A stretch of 58,064 bases of DNA from JBDKUD01 sp050943315. Its GTDB lineage: Bacteria; Bacillota; Syntrophomonadia; Syntrophomonadales; Syntrophomonadaceae. Below are positions 1-8,423 of the stretch, in pieces. Position numbers and translations under genes: made by a program. Within the stretch, counting starts at the first letter, position 1; each line of letters opens with the position of its first letter. The stretch is taken from NCBI GenBank assembly GCA_050943315.1, contig JBMNOY010000009.1, positions 1 to 58,064 on the forward strand, given 5' to 3'. The notes beneath the pieces are model-generated. The model saw only the letters and a program-made list of their open reading frames with translations, did not search any database and was not told the origin of the DNA.

Positions 1-451
1 AACTCCACCGCTCTTTTTCTATGCTTGTTTCAATTCCTGGTAGGTACGCTAAAAACAGCAAAACGAACATTCCAGGAATCTTTCAAAGATTGGTTTCAAT
101 TCCTGGTAGGTACGCTAAAAACGATTCCTGGAATGTTCGTTTTGCTTGGTTAGATAGTAGTTTCAATTCCTGGTAGGTACGCTAAAAACGACTTCAGCCT
201 TCCTTGCCTGTACCCCGGTGTCTTCAGTTTCAATTCCTGGTAGGTACGCTAAAAACCCAGCTCCATCATTTCGCTTTTTGCCGGGTTGTTAGTTTCAATT
301 CCTGGTAGGTACGCTAAAAACTAATTTTCTGGTGGTTTATCCGTCAGTTTATTAGAGTTTCAATTCCTGGTAGGTACGCTAAAAACTGATTTTACCGAAT
401 TATAGACCTCCCTAGTTTGACGTTTCAATTCCTGGTAGGTACGCTAAAAAC
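1..451 (-). CRISPR. Type I-B CRISPR array, leader-proximal end, open at left edge
   Basis: Seven identical 30-bp repeats lie at 27-56, 93-122, 160-189, 227-256, 292-321, 357-386 and 422-451. The six complete spacers are 35-37 bp, and a partial spacer at 1-26 shows that the array continues outside the window. On the plus strand each repeat begins GTTTCAATTC and ends GCTAAAAAC. Read on the minus strand it starts GTTTTTAGCG and ends ATTGAAAC, the usual type I-B 8-nt crRNA handle, so transcription runs leftward in line with the cas genes. The repeat at 422-451 is therefore next to the leader and the spacer at 387-421 should be the newest. No repeat differs, as expected near a leader. Confidence 0.99.
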
Positions 452-618
452 CCGTCAGGGCTAAAAAATATAGGCGATCTCCCTCTGATCCCGTTTACTA
501 AATAATATAAACTTTATTACACCTTTATTAGGCAACTACTAGCTTGCCACTAAATTTCCATTGTCGTCGCCACCCGGGATTTTTAACGTTAATGCCGGTA
601 GACGACATTTTGTATACC
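452..618 (-). promoter_or_regulatory. CRISPR leader with candidate promoter
   Basis: This AT-rich, non-coding 167 bp lies between the cas2 stop and the first repeat, where the leader of a leftward array must be. On the minus strand a weak promoter-like pair TTGCCT - 18 nt - TTTATA ends about 60 nt before the first repeat. Position and orientation are seen; the promoter assignment is inferred. Confidence 0.6.
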
Positions 619-882
619 TCAAAGGAAATTATCCTCGCCACCCTTTTTAACCCCCATTATTTCACGTTCAGAGTATTTGGTAGTCCGGAAAGTATAGAAC
701 ATGACAGAATCATAATCCTCATCAATAATCTTACCTAATTCTAATTTTAACTTTTTATAACTACTTTCGCTAATATCACCTTCTAGTACTGAATTTTGTA
801 CCCAGTACAGGTGTTTTCGGGCAGTTTTTAATACTTTACCCACTCTTTTTTTCTCTACATCATAAACTAGAATAACAAACAT
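619..882 (-). CDS. cas2: CRISPR-associated endoribonuclease/integrase subunit Cas2
   Basis: This is an 87-residue Cas2 with the typical N-terminus MFVILVYDVE, which carries the conserved aspartate after the first beta strand, followed by a ferredoxin-like fold pattern (KVLKTARKHLYWVQNSVLEG). Cas2 bridges two Cas1 dimers in the spacer-integration complex. The ATG follows an AGGGGT site and lies 12 bp after the cas1 stop, so it is the last gene of the cas operon. Its length is normal for the family. The leader and array follow directly on the same strand. Confidence 0.97.
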   Translation of the reverse strand: MFVILVYDVEKKRVGKVLKTARKHLYWVQNSVLEGDISESSYKKLKLELGKIIDEDYDSVMFYTFRTTKYSEREIMGVKKGGEDNFL

Positions 883-894
883 ATCTTATACCCC

Positions 895-1887
895 TTACCA
901 ACGAGAAACAAAAGGTTCAAAATTTTGTTCCCCCATTAGGTGCTTTTCCATCTTATAAAGGTCCATGCGTATAAGCCGCCGATAAGACACCTCTCGTCCC
1001 AGTTGACGATGTTTGATAGTAGTGCGTAATTTGTTTTCCCATTCTTCTACAAAAATCTTTCTGCCTTTATCATTCATCAGGATTCCGTTCGCTTTTTTTT
1101 CGAAATGACTATTACGCAACATATTTCGTCCCAGAAGTGAGAAAATTACCCGGTCTACTAAAATAGGCTTAAATATCTCAGCAACGTCCAGGTTAAGAGT
1201 AAAGCGGCGGAAATTGGTAGTATGTAAATACCCTATACGCGGGTCCAGGTGAGTCTTATATATTTCACTAAGTACGGCAGTGTAAGCCAGGGTGTTACCA
1301 AAACTAATCAAGGCATTGATACGATCTTGTGGCGGTCGACGATTGCGACCTTGAAAACAAAATTCAGCCTTGCCAATGATACTATTGAAGCACTGGTAAT
1401 ACTGATCACGAATATTTCCTTCAATAGCCATTAATTCGTCTACACTATAACAATACTCCAACCTCTCCATAAGCACGGTAATAGCTTCTAGCTGGTTTTT
1501 TAGGTCCTTACCCCTATTATCATAGTATCTGAGAACCCCTAGCATATTTACAGCGGCTCCCCGGACAAAACATTTTGCCAGTGCCAATCTTTTCTCCTGG
1601 TCTAGGTAGTATTCCGCTTGTTTTAAAATCATATATCCGGAGTTGAGGTGCTCGCGGGGATAATACGAACCGATGTAATAGCCATAGTTATTTAGAAAAT
1701 GCAGTATAATTTCCTTCTGAGTAATAAACTCCAGGAAACGTTTATTCAGCGTAATTTCCCCAAATACAATGATTTCTTTAACGTCCTCCACCGGGATATA
1801 CTTTTTCCCTTCCTCAGTTTCAAAGAATAATGTGTTATCCTTACGTTTAAATTCACCATCATTGAAAACATAAATTGTCTTCTTCAT
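895..1887 (-). CDS. cas1: CRISPR-associated integrase Cas1
   Basis: Cas1 is the integrase that inserts new spacers at the leader-repeat junction. The start is the ATG at 1887, preceded by AAGAGGTGG. The longer upstream reading begins inside cas4 and is not needed. The product is 330 residues. Visible family signatures are the metal-site glutamate in AIEGNIRDQYY, the histidine in GYLHTTNFRR, and the following NLDVAEIFKP segment. Cas4 ends 11 bp upstream and cas2 begins 12 bp downstream, forming a standard cas4-cas1-cas2 adaptation block. Confidence 0.97.
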   Translation of the reverse strand: MKKTIYVFNDGEFKRKDNTLFFETEEGKKYIPVEDVKEIIVFGEITLNKRFLEFITQKEIILHFLNNYGYYIGSYYPREHLNSGYMILKQAEYYLDQEKRLALAKCFVRGAAVNMLGVLRYYDNRGKDLKNQLEAITVLMERLEYCYSVDELMAIEGNIRDQYYQCFNSIIGKAEFCFQGRNRRPPQDRINALISFGNTLAYTAVLSEIYKTHLDPRIGYLHTTNFRRFTLNLDVAEIFKPILVDRVIFSLLGRNMLRNSHFEKKANGILMNDKGRKIFVEEWENKLRTTIKHRQLGREVSYRRLIRMDLYKMEKHLMGEQNFEPFVSRW

Positions 1888-1898
1888 CTTACCACCTC

Positions 1899-2396
1899 TT
1901 AGGACCAACAAAACTCGCTGTACGCACACTTTCGGCAACATTTTATTTTTACTGCTTCGGGGGGCTTGTTTAAACTGATAATCGTCCTAATATCTTCCAT
2001 AGCCTGCTTTATTTCTAACTCTGCAGTATCATCAAGTAAAATATCTTGTTTCTCCCTTTCTTCGGGAAAAAGCAGCTCACCCCTGGCTTTTATACCCATT
2101 TCCTTTAGTTGGAACAGATAGAACAATAACTGTTTACTGGCACTCTCTATAAAACGTGAGCTTTTTTTAACCTCACCAACTACCAGTTCTCCGTTTTCAG
2201 TCCTAATCAGATCAATTTTAGCATTGCCCAAGTCAATTTCTTTTTTATCTCGCGGATAGGTACTTTCACCAACTATTCTACCAATATGTAGGTTTTCCTG
2301 GTCCTGGTCAGGTACTAATTGGTGAGCCATCAGCCAAACTTCTCTTTTGCAAATGTAATAATACCAAATCAAAGTACCGGTAATTGAAAAATCCAA
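1899..2396 (-). CDS. cas4: CRISPR-associated exonuclease Cas4 (TTG start)
   Basis: This 165-residue RecB-family Cas4 processes prespacer ends and helps select PAM-containing fragments. The four iron-sulfur cysteines are visible: one near the N-terminus (ICKREVW) and three at the C-terminus (KCCRKCAYSEFCWS). The nuclease core shows GEVKKSSRF, the D/E-x-K motif. The start is TTG at 2396, chosen because AAGGAGG lies 6 nt upstream and no ATG or GTG fits. A 225-bp gap separates it from cas3, so its expression may be partly independent of the interference genes. Confidence 0.95.
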   Translation of the reverse strand: MDFSITGTLIWYYYICKREVWLMAHQLVPDQDQENLHIGRIVGESTYPRDKKEIDLGNAKIDLIRTENGELVVGEVKKSSRFIESASKQLLFYLFQLKEMGIKARGELLFPEEREKQDILLDDTAELEIKQAMEDIRTIISLNKPPEAVKIKCCRKCAYSEFCWS

Positions 2397-2621
2397 AAAT
2401 AATCCTCCTTGTCATGGATCATGCTATACTCCATCACTTTCCAATCTGGATATGTTTTTTCCATAACTATTCACGTCAGCCAATCACTGACTTTGGCCTG
2501 AACACCAGATTCATTCAATAGAGGCAATATTTCATTAGTAATGTTCACTGTTACTCGGACCTCTTTTAGTGCCAAGAAATACCTTTATGTCTTGTGATTG
2601 GTCACGTCTTAAGCTATTTGA
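2397..2621 (-). other. Gap between cas3 and cas4 with short reading-frame remnants
   Basis: No full gene is present. On the minus strand two short protein-like frames occur back to back. A 34-codon frame at 2575-2471 (ends KVSDWLT then TGA) has no good ribosome site. A second frame starts ATG at 2464 (MEKTYPDWKVMEYSM) and runs into the cas4 start in another frame. They may be remnants of a gene or chance. The strong AAGGAGG for cas4 lies at the right-hand boundary of the cas4 start. Confidence 0.3.
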
Positions 2622-4871
2622 TTATATCTCAATATAACTATGATTAATTTCTTGCAGATTTAATCCATAGTCAGAAGAATATTCAACATTCATTATTGGT
2701 AAATTAAATTCGTTTAAATATAACCGGTTGTTTCTCATTAACTTAAAATACTTATTTACCCCAATGGGCAATTCATATAATGAAATTTTAGCATACTGCC
2801 GTGTTTTCATAAGGTCAGCAACAACATCATAGTAACAAATTGGTATTATACAAATTTTTTCATATTCAAACAGGCGTGTTTTAGTTACTGAATCTTCCTT
2901 AAAAGCTAAGTCAAATATATTTTCTCTGCTAGAAATAGTATCATATAATTTCACAGCGTCTTGATACTGCTGATCATACAGATTATAATCCTGATACACT
3001 TCTTCTAATAGTGAACTCAACTCTCGCTCCGTCAGATAACCCTGATGCGTAAGCAACAACTGCTCCGTTTTCTCAAGGAATTGTAAACTCCTTTTATATA
3101 CATATTTTCGTGCAATATCAGAGGCTTTGAAAACTATAAAACAAGAATCTGTTTTCGTTCCATATCTATTAACACGACCAGCGCGTTGTATTAGGGAGTC
3201 CAATGGAGCGCATTCACTAAACATTACGTCATAATCGATATCTAAAGAAACCTCTATAGCCTGAGTTGATATTAATAATTGAATATTATTAATCCGGTCT
3301 TCTTTTTCAATGCGATCTGCCATAATAAATTCTGAGTGGTAACATATGCATTCATATTGTAAGGACCACTTTTTGTATAGTTGTTTAGCTGTTTCAATGT
3401 CATTAACAACAACTGCTACTTTTTTGCCAAGTTCAATATAATTTCTAATCAATATATCTAGATTACTTAGTTCACAATTATGGTAAATCCAGTTATTGCG
3501 TGCTAGATCCATTTTTTCGTCAGCGATAATAAGGCTATGGTTTGGAGCAAGTATTTCTGCAAAGTGGTTACGTAAAACTTTAGGCATAGTAGCACTCATA
3601 ATCATTACTGTGCCACCTAAACTTTTAATTTTCATAATAGTCGCAGATATCAATCCTAGCGTAAAGGTATCATAGGCGTGAATTTCATCGATAATTACTG
3701 CTGTTCCTAATAAAGCAAATTCCTTATGTGTCCAAAGTCCAGTATTAAACCCCGTTGAAAGAATTTGATCTACCGTAGAAACCATTACGGGAGGCATAAA
3801 TGCTTTATAATGAAGCCAAAAAAAGGCTCCACTGGCCTGGTCATCATTATGTAATGCAAAATATGTCTGGGCGCCAGAATGACATAAGCCACACTTACTA
3901 TTTACAAGTTGTTGCAGCCGCTCATAAATACTGTTGGATGTCACCTGGGTAGGCATTAAAAGAATGAACCGCTCAGCTTGTTGGTGTATAGCCCATAAGA
4001 CAGCGGCTTCCGTTTTCCCCGAGCCTGTAGGAGCTATAGCAATCACATTACCGCTTTGATGAGCACAAGCTTGTTGGAAAGGTCTTAAATAAAATTCGCT
4101 TTCGCCCATGTTTAGCTTTTCTCGCAACTTTCTTAGAACATAATCATATGTGGTCGGAGTGGCATAGTGATATTTTATATGTTTTGAAGATGCCCACCAA
4201 TCGCAGTAATGAAGAATTCCTTTCATAATTGAGTAAACTTGGCGTTTGGTATTGTTAACTTTTCGCGATGTCTTATTATCTTGTGTTTCTAAAGTCTTAT
4301 CTAATAACATAAAGAAGCAGTCTCTCCATGCAGTTTCCGGTATTTTTATTTTTGTGGAAAATGGTATTATTCCCTCTGGCTGTAGATATTCATAAGCTAT
4401 ATCAATAGCATACTGCAGACGCTCGTTAGGTATATAAGGCCATTGTTTGAATCGTTTTTCTCTTTCAAAACTGTTCCATAAAGGATCTAGTGTTTTATGA
4501 TGCCCTAAAACGGCCCAGACCTCAAACGGTGGTTGATCATCCAGTTTATTATTTTTCCTAGTTATCCAGTAGACAAGTAAAAATATAGCGGATGGTAACT
4601 CATGTCTAAAATATAGAGATTTATTTACTGGCTCATTTTGGATAACTCTTCTAATAACTTCTTGAAAATTATCAGTAAGCTTGCCTAAGTCATGGAATAA
4701 CACTGAAATGATGCTTTTCTGCCGAAAGAGGAGATAAGGGATGTTATATTCCACTGCTACCTGCATAATGTACTTTTCTCTTTTTAACCATATTTCCTGC
4801 CAGGCTTCCATACATTTATGAATATGTTCATCATAATGTTGTCCATCTGATTTTACCGGATACATTCCCAT
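2622..4871 (-). CDS. cas3: CRISPR-associated nuclease-helicase Cas3
   Basis: This single-chain Cas3 of about 749 residues is the effector that unwinds and degrades DNA marked by Cascade. The N-terminal HD nuclease domain shows LFHDLGKL (about residue 60) and GHHK (about 118). The SF2 helicase part shows the Walker A motif APTGSGKTEAA, the DExH box IDEIHAYD, the motif III pattern MSATMPK and the motif VI QRAGRVNRYG. Two ATGs are possible (4871 and 4865); the second has the better spacing from GAGGG. It follows cas5 by 19 bp. Confidence 0.97.
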   Translation of the reverse strand: MGMYPVKSDGQHYDEHIHKCMEAWQEIWLKREKYIMQVAVEYNIPYLLFRQKSIISVLFHDLGKLTDNFQEVIRRVIQNEPVNKSLYFRHELPSAIFLLVYWITRKNNKLDDQPPFEVWAVLGHHKTLDPLWNSFEREKRFKQWPYIPNERLQYAIDIAYEYLQPEGIIPFSTKIKIPETAWRDCFFMLLDKTLETQDNKTSRKVNNTKRQVYSIMKGILHYCDWWASSKHIKYHYATPTTYDYVLRKLREKLNMGESEFYLRPFQQACAHQSGNVIAIAPTGSGKTEAAVLWAIHQQAERFILLMPTQVTSNSIYERLQQLVNSKCGLCHSGAQTYFALHNDDQASGAFFWLHYKAFMPPVMVSTVDQILSTGFNTGLWTHKEFALLGTAVIIDEIHAYDTFTLGLISATIMKIKSLGGTVMIMSATMPKVLRNHFAEILAPNHSLIIADEKMDLARNNWIYHNCELSNLDILIRNYIELGKKVAVVVNDIETAKQLYKKWSLQYECICYHSEFIMADRIEKEDRINNIQLLISTQAIEVSLDIDYDVMFSECAPLDSLIQRAGRVNRYGTKTDSCFIVFKASDIARKYVYKRSLQFLEKTEQLLLTHQGYLTERELSSLLEEVYQDYNLYDQQYQDAVKLYDTISSRENIFDLAFKEDSVTKTRLFEYEKICIIPICYYDVVADLMKTRQYAKISLYELPIGVNKYFKLMRNNRLYLNEFNLPIMNVEYSSDYGLNLQEINHSYIEI

Positions 4872-4890
4872 CCCTCTTTCCGTTATTAAT

Positions 4891-5616
4891 TTATTTCGTC
4901 AGTGTAAACATAGGAACTGCTTGCTTACCAAATACATAAACTTCAATCTTTTGTTTGAGGCGGATATACTCTGGTATGAAACTAAACATTTCATATCTGG
5001 CTCCTTTACGAATATTACCTTTAAAATCAAAGTCTACCGGTAACCTTATAACCTGTGGGGCAGCTAATGTTAAGGTTAAATCAGATTTTTGAATTTTGTC
5101 CCAGTCAAATGCATAGTTGCCCGAAACATCACCTGGTAACCAGCAATTAGACAATTCAGTTACCCAATCAGAATTAATATTCCGATAGACACGACTACCC
5201 TTATATAATGCCAGTTCATCACTATTTCCTAACGTGAGTGTATATGCTGGATCTGCAAATGCTTCTTGAAGCCAGTTTATGCACTTAGAATCATCGCAGG
5301 CATAAAATACCTCTAATTCTATATTGCATAAAAACTCTCTGGTGATAATATCTTTCTTTACTTCCGTACCGCTGCTTATTTTGGCATAATTCCATAAATC
5401 CCGCCCTTTCCCTTGGCTACTGCCTTTAACTCCTATATAAATGTTTTTTTCCTTAAAAAAGGTGATTGCCTCAGCAAATGTCATTCCTATTGCCGCTCCG
5501 GCTAAGCCAACCAGAGTTGTAAAAGGAGGTAATGGCAAACAGCGGTGGTAAAGTTGGCTTCCAGGTTCGCGAAAAGAAGCTGTCAAAGCTGATAATTTAA
5601 TCCTTAAACCCTGCAT
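4891..5616 (-). CDS. cas5: Cascade subunit Cas5 (type I-B, Cas5t-like)
   Basis: This is a 241-residue RAMP-fold subunit that binds the 5-prime handle of crRNA and caps the Cas7 backbone. The start is the ATG at 5616 with AAAGGAG upstream; the resulting N-terminus MQGLRIKLSALTASFREPG is the normal Cas5 opening. The glycine-rich LPPFTTLVGLAGAAIG segment is the helix after the first strand seen in I-B Cas5 proteins. It lies 22 bp after cas7 and 19 bp before cas3, so it is within the operon. Confidence 0.93.
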   Translation of the reverse strand: MQGLRIKLSALTASFREPGSQLYHRCLPLPPFTTLVGLAGAAIGMTFAEAITFFKEKNIYIGVKGSSQGKGRDLWNYAKISSGTEVKKDIITREFLCNIELEVFYACDDSKCINWLQEAFADPAYTLTLGNSDELALYKGSRVYRNINSDWVTELSNCWLPGDVSGNYAFDWDKIQKSDLTLTLAAPQVIRLPVDFDFKGNIRKGARYEMFSFIPEYIRLKQKIEVYVFGKQAVPMFTLTK

Positions 5617-5638
5617 AATGCTCTCCTTTCCTGATACA

Positions 5639-6514
5639 TCAGGAATAACAATCAACGATCCACTGTTTCATATTGGTAAATGCATCTCCGATAGGAACAC
5701 ATTCTTTATCATCTTTTATAAAAAAGCCTTTTCTTTCTCCTACAATAGATTTAATAATAACATCTTCATGATCTTGAATAGTATTTCTAACTAGTTCATA
5801 ATCAGGCCGACCGTTGTCTTTTACTACTACAGCTTCCATAAACACAGGGTTTTTTACTTTCATTAAAGCTGCACACACATATTTAGGCGATATATCAGTC
5901 AAAAATCGGCTTTGTCTTCCCACTGCCCATAGGTTCTGTATAGCAGTCAATAAATCCGTTAACCGTTTCACTTTTTCTTCCGCTGATAAATGCAACTCAT
6001 AAAGGTCACCTGGTGATTTTTCCCCGACTCTGTCTAACTCGATTAAAATAGTCCCGCGATAAAAACCTGAATGTACTTCCGTCTCAAATATATTCGGGGT
6101 TCCTCCACTTTGCACTGACATATAATTTGTACCAAAGTCAAGGTCACCCCGGTACGGGTCCAGCGCAATTAAGGGAGATACCCTTACGGGGCTGGTCCTT
6201 TTCACTGTTACCTTATCCGCTCTCATGAACCCAAACAAATCATCATCAATATAATTTTGTGGATCACACTGTGTAGTAGCAGCTCCTTTTCTCTGACTAG
6301 CAGCAACTCCTTCGGAAAGTGTATTATTGAGTACAGCTAGTTGTTCTCTTAGAGCTCGTCTAACTGCCTGTGATGAACAATAGGGATATTCTAAGCCACC
6401 AATTTGTATCTTTTTGATACTAGAAATATTATCAGCTTCCTTATCTGAACCATTGAGTGAAGCATATGAAGCCTTGGTTAAATATGTTATGGTCAGTGCT
6501 TTTGCTTTAGTCAT
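5639..6514 (-). CDS. cas7: Cascade backbone subunit Cas7 (Cst2/DevR family)
   Basis: This 291-residue protein begins MTKAKALTITYLTKASYASLNG, typical of the Cst2/DevR group of Cas7 proteins, which polymerise along the spacer part of crRNA. The segment YPYCSSQAVRRALREQL and the RTSPVRVSPLIALDPYRGD loop are the usual conserved stretches of the family. Its ATG overlaps the end of cas8 by 8 bp (translational coupling), which fixes the start. Neighbours and family place the system in type I-B, Tneap-like. Confidence 0.93.
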   Translation of the reverse strand: MTKAKALTITYLTKASYASLNGSDKEADNISSIKKIQIGGLEYPYCSSQAVRRALREQLAVLNNTLSEGVAASQRKGAATTQCDPQNYIDDDLFGFMRADKVTVKRTSPVRVSPLIALDPYRGDLDFGTNYMSVQSGGTPNIFETEVHSGFYRGTILIELDRVGEKSPGDLYELHLSAEEKVKRLTDLLTAIQNLWAVGRQSRFLTDISPKYVCAALMKVKNPVFMEAVVVKDNGRPDYELVRNTIQDHEDVIIKSIVGERKGFFIKDDKECVPIGDAFTNMKQWIVDCYS

Positions 6515-8186
6515 CTTTTTTGCCCTCCCCTTTTTTTGCTCGAGTTATGCCATTATATGTATTTAAGGCACCCAACATACAGTAAGCCTTAAACTCCTCA
6601 AAAGATACTCCATCCAAAACCCCTTCCTGAAGTGCATTGGATACAATAAGTCCATAGCGCATTTGAAAAGTTACTAGTTGATTTAGAAACGCTTCCTTCG
6701 TCCGAGTTTTTCGTAAAGCAAAAAGATCCCCTTTAATCTTCTTAAACTCTTCGAATTTTTCGATCTTTTCTCTCGCCTGCAATACGGTGGACTTACCTAG
6801 ATTTACAGCGACTTCAATCTGTTGTTCTGTCATTTCAATCCCCCTAATCCAAACTTCATAATGCATGACAAACTGCAGCAAATCGCCGAGATAAATACGG
6901 TGATCTCCCATTGTCTGGTGAAAAGCAAACACTTCAAGTTCCTTTACTATGCTTTTTCGCGATAAAACTTTGTAAAAAAATTCATTACGAAATAGACTAT
7001 AATGATCTTTTTCATCCTTTACCCAAAGTTGATTAAATAGTGATTTTGCAGATATCCCCATTTCCTCAATTTGAAATAATAAGCGGAATGCATATGATGG
7101 TTCATTATAATGAATAAGTTCTTTAGTAATAAACGTTTGGCCCTTACCATTTATCATAAATAAAGTTATCTCCACCGGAGCTTGATCTAAAGTAATTTGC
7201 ATTAGCTCTTCCAAAAATGCACAGGTATCGATGTTCATTTCTATATTACTGTTTTCTTTTACAATGTCATAAGCTTGTACGAAGAATGCCCATAAAAACT
7301 CATATGGTAGTCGGGCAAATTTAATTAATGAACCATCGTAACGAATATTACTGCGAAAATCATCCCACTTAATTTCTCGCAACAACGAACCATAACCAAT
7401 TTTATGGTTAACGTTTAAAGCTTTGGTTAAGTGCGGTGAATTAATCTGCAAAATAAAAAGATCATCGGATCTTTGATGATAGCTAACTGTTTCAATTGCA
7501 AATCTACCCAGCATCTCACATTGCCAACAAACTTTATCTGGTTGGCGAGCTTCAGAATTAAAACTCTTGGTAGCGGAATTACTTGCAAAAAGTAAATAGG
7601 TCGGTTGCGACACTTCTACACAACTCGAGCTTAATGATCCACAGATTGAACATATACTTTTCTTGGCTTTTTCCGGGGGCAAAAACTGTAATTCCTTATG
7701 GCAAACTGGTGCCTTATAAAGAAGCTTGCGGCTAGTAGACCACAATTCTACGGAATTATCTTTTAGGAAATCATCTAACCTTTTCTGGGTATCCTTCGGT
7801 AAGTCTTGATAATCTACAGCGGAATCTGAATCAGGTAAACGCCAACTTTTAGGTTTAACAAATAGAGCTGGTACAGGAGTAGGACTTCTTTTGGGACGTA
7901 GCTCAAAATCACCGGTACTGCGGTTATAAAATACGGCTTTTGGATCATTTATCTGTTTAGCAGTAGAAACATTCCACCATCTAGATACCAAAACTTGGTA
8001 ACAATCTTGAAAAAACATTAGTAGATTTTTATCGTTCTGTGCTTCTAAACGCAACTCGTTGTCTGATAAAGTCATTTCCACATGATGGGTTTTATTAAAA
8101 CCCCCTTGATAAGCAATTTCGTAGAGACCCAGAATACCGCTATCAATCCAAGCATGACACCTTTTATTTAATGTTATTGTTGTAAT
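6507..8186 (-). CDS. cas8b1: Cascade large subunit Cas8b1 (Cst1, CXXC-CXXC family), probable ATT start
   Basis: This is the large subunit that recognises PAM and recruits Cas3. Two zinc-type pairs, CSIC and CWQC, separated by about 55 residues, identify the cas_CXXC_CXXC (Cst1) family. The first ATG/GTG (GTG at 8081, ATG at 8075) has no ribosome site and would cut off an in-frame segment translating as RCHAWIDSGILGLYEIAYQG, which resembles the conserved Cas8b1 N-terminus. An in-frame TAG lies just upstream of GAGAGGAGGG, and the only start candidates after it are three consecutive ATT codons (8192, 8189, 8186). The third has ideal spacing, giving about 559 residues. This is a rare AUU start, as known for infC. 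Confidence 0.88.
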   Translation of the reverse strand: MTTITLNKRCHAWIDSGILGLYEIAYQGGFNKTHHVEMTLSDNELRLEAQNDKNLLMFFQDCYQVLVSRWWNVSTAKQINDPKAVFYNRSTGDFELRPKRSPTPVPALFVKPKSWRLPDSDSAVDYQDLPKDTQKRLDDFLKDNSVELWSTSRKLLYKAPVCHKELQFLPPEKAKKSICSICGSLSSSCVEVSQPTYLLFASNSATKSFNSEARQPDKVCWQCEMLGRFAIETVSYHQRSDDLFILQINSPHLTKALNVNHKIGYGSLLREIKWDDFRSNIRYDGSLIKFARLPYEFLWAFFVQAYDIVKENSNIEMNIDTCAFLEELMQITLDQAPVEITLFMINGKGQTFITKELIHYNEPSYAFRLLFQIEEMGISAKSLFNQLWVKDEKDHYSLFRNEFFYKVLSRKSIVKELEVFAFHQTMGDHRIYLGDLLQFVMHYEVWIRGIEMTEQQIEVAVNLGKSTVLQAREKIEKFEEFKKIKGDLFALRKTRTKEAFLNQLVTFQMRYGLIVSNALQEGVLDGVSFEEFKAYCMLGALNTYNGITRAKKGEGKKDD

Positions 8187-8343
8187 AATAATCCCTCCTC
8201 TCTATTATTTTTGGGTTTCCTGCTGTTTTCACCTCTTTTCACTAAGATCTTGCTATCTACATACTAAGCCGCCCAACGAGCAACAATTTACAAATTCTCC
8301 CTTTATGCCTTATATTCGGGTAAGCATTTTTTCTTCTAATTCT

Positions 8344-8388
8344 ATTATATCCATATATCATTATAGTTATTTATAATTGTATAGTAAT
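8344..8388 (-). promoter_or_regulatory. Candidate promoter(s) of the cas8-cas2 operon
   Basis: On the minus strand two TATAAT hexamers occur, at 8365-8360 and 8349-8344. The first has a weak -35 (TTACTA, 8387-8382) at 16-nt spacing. Transcription from it would start near 8353 and give a leader of about 165 nt before the cas8 ribosome site. It overlaps the site matched by the mini-CRISPR guide. The hexamers are seen; promoter function is inferred. Confidence 0.5.
8361..8382 (+). promoter_or_regulatory. Protospacer-like target of the mini-CRISPR guide, with TTA PAM
   Basis: The plus strand at 8364-8378 reads TAGTTATTTATAATT and the mini-CRISPR spacer reads TAGTTCTTTATCATT. Pairing continues into the second pseudo-repeat, so positions 1-19 match except 6, 12 and 18. 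The preceding TTA (8361-8363) would be the PAM and agrees with TTN-type PAMs reported for some clostridial I-B systems. The site covers the -10 and part of the -10/-35 interval of the candidate cas promoter. Confidence 0.7.
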
Positions 8389-8417
8389 TTGATGACTAAG
8401 ATTTGCTTTACTAGATT
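8389..8417 (+). promoter_or_regulatory. Candidate promoter of the mini-CRISPR RNA
   Basis: The sequence TTGATG (8389-8394), 17 nt and TAGATT (8412-8417) resembles a vegetative promoter (four of six matches in each box). It would start transcription near 8424, 17 nt before the first pseudo-repeat. This is inference from motif and position. Confidence 0.45.
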
Positions 8418-8423
8418 TTTTTC

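Noticed and set aside
57..159. Reading the PAM from the two overlapping spacers
   Set aside because: In crRNA orientation the overlap covers the PAM-distal ends, so neither 5-prime flank is known from the array.
544..738. Open plus-strand frame in the CRISPR leader and cas2
   Set aside because: It lies opposite the leader and cas2, has no ribosome site and no protein character.
8087..8103. Perfect hairpin GGGTTTTATTAAAACCC near the cas8 start
   Set aside because: It lies inside the coding sequence once the upstream start is accepted, so symmetry alone is weak evidence for control.
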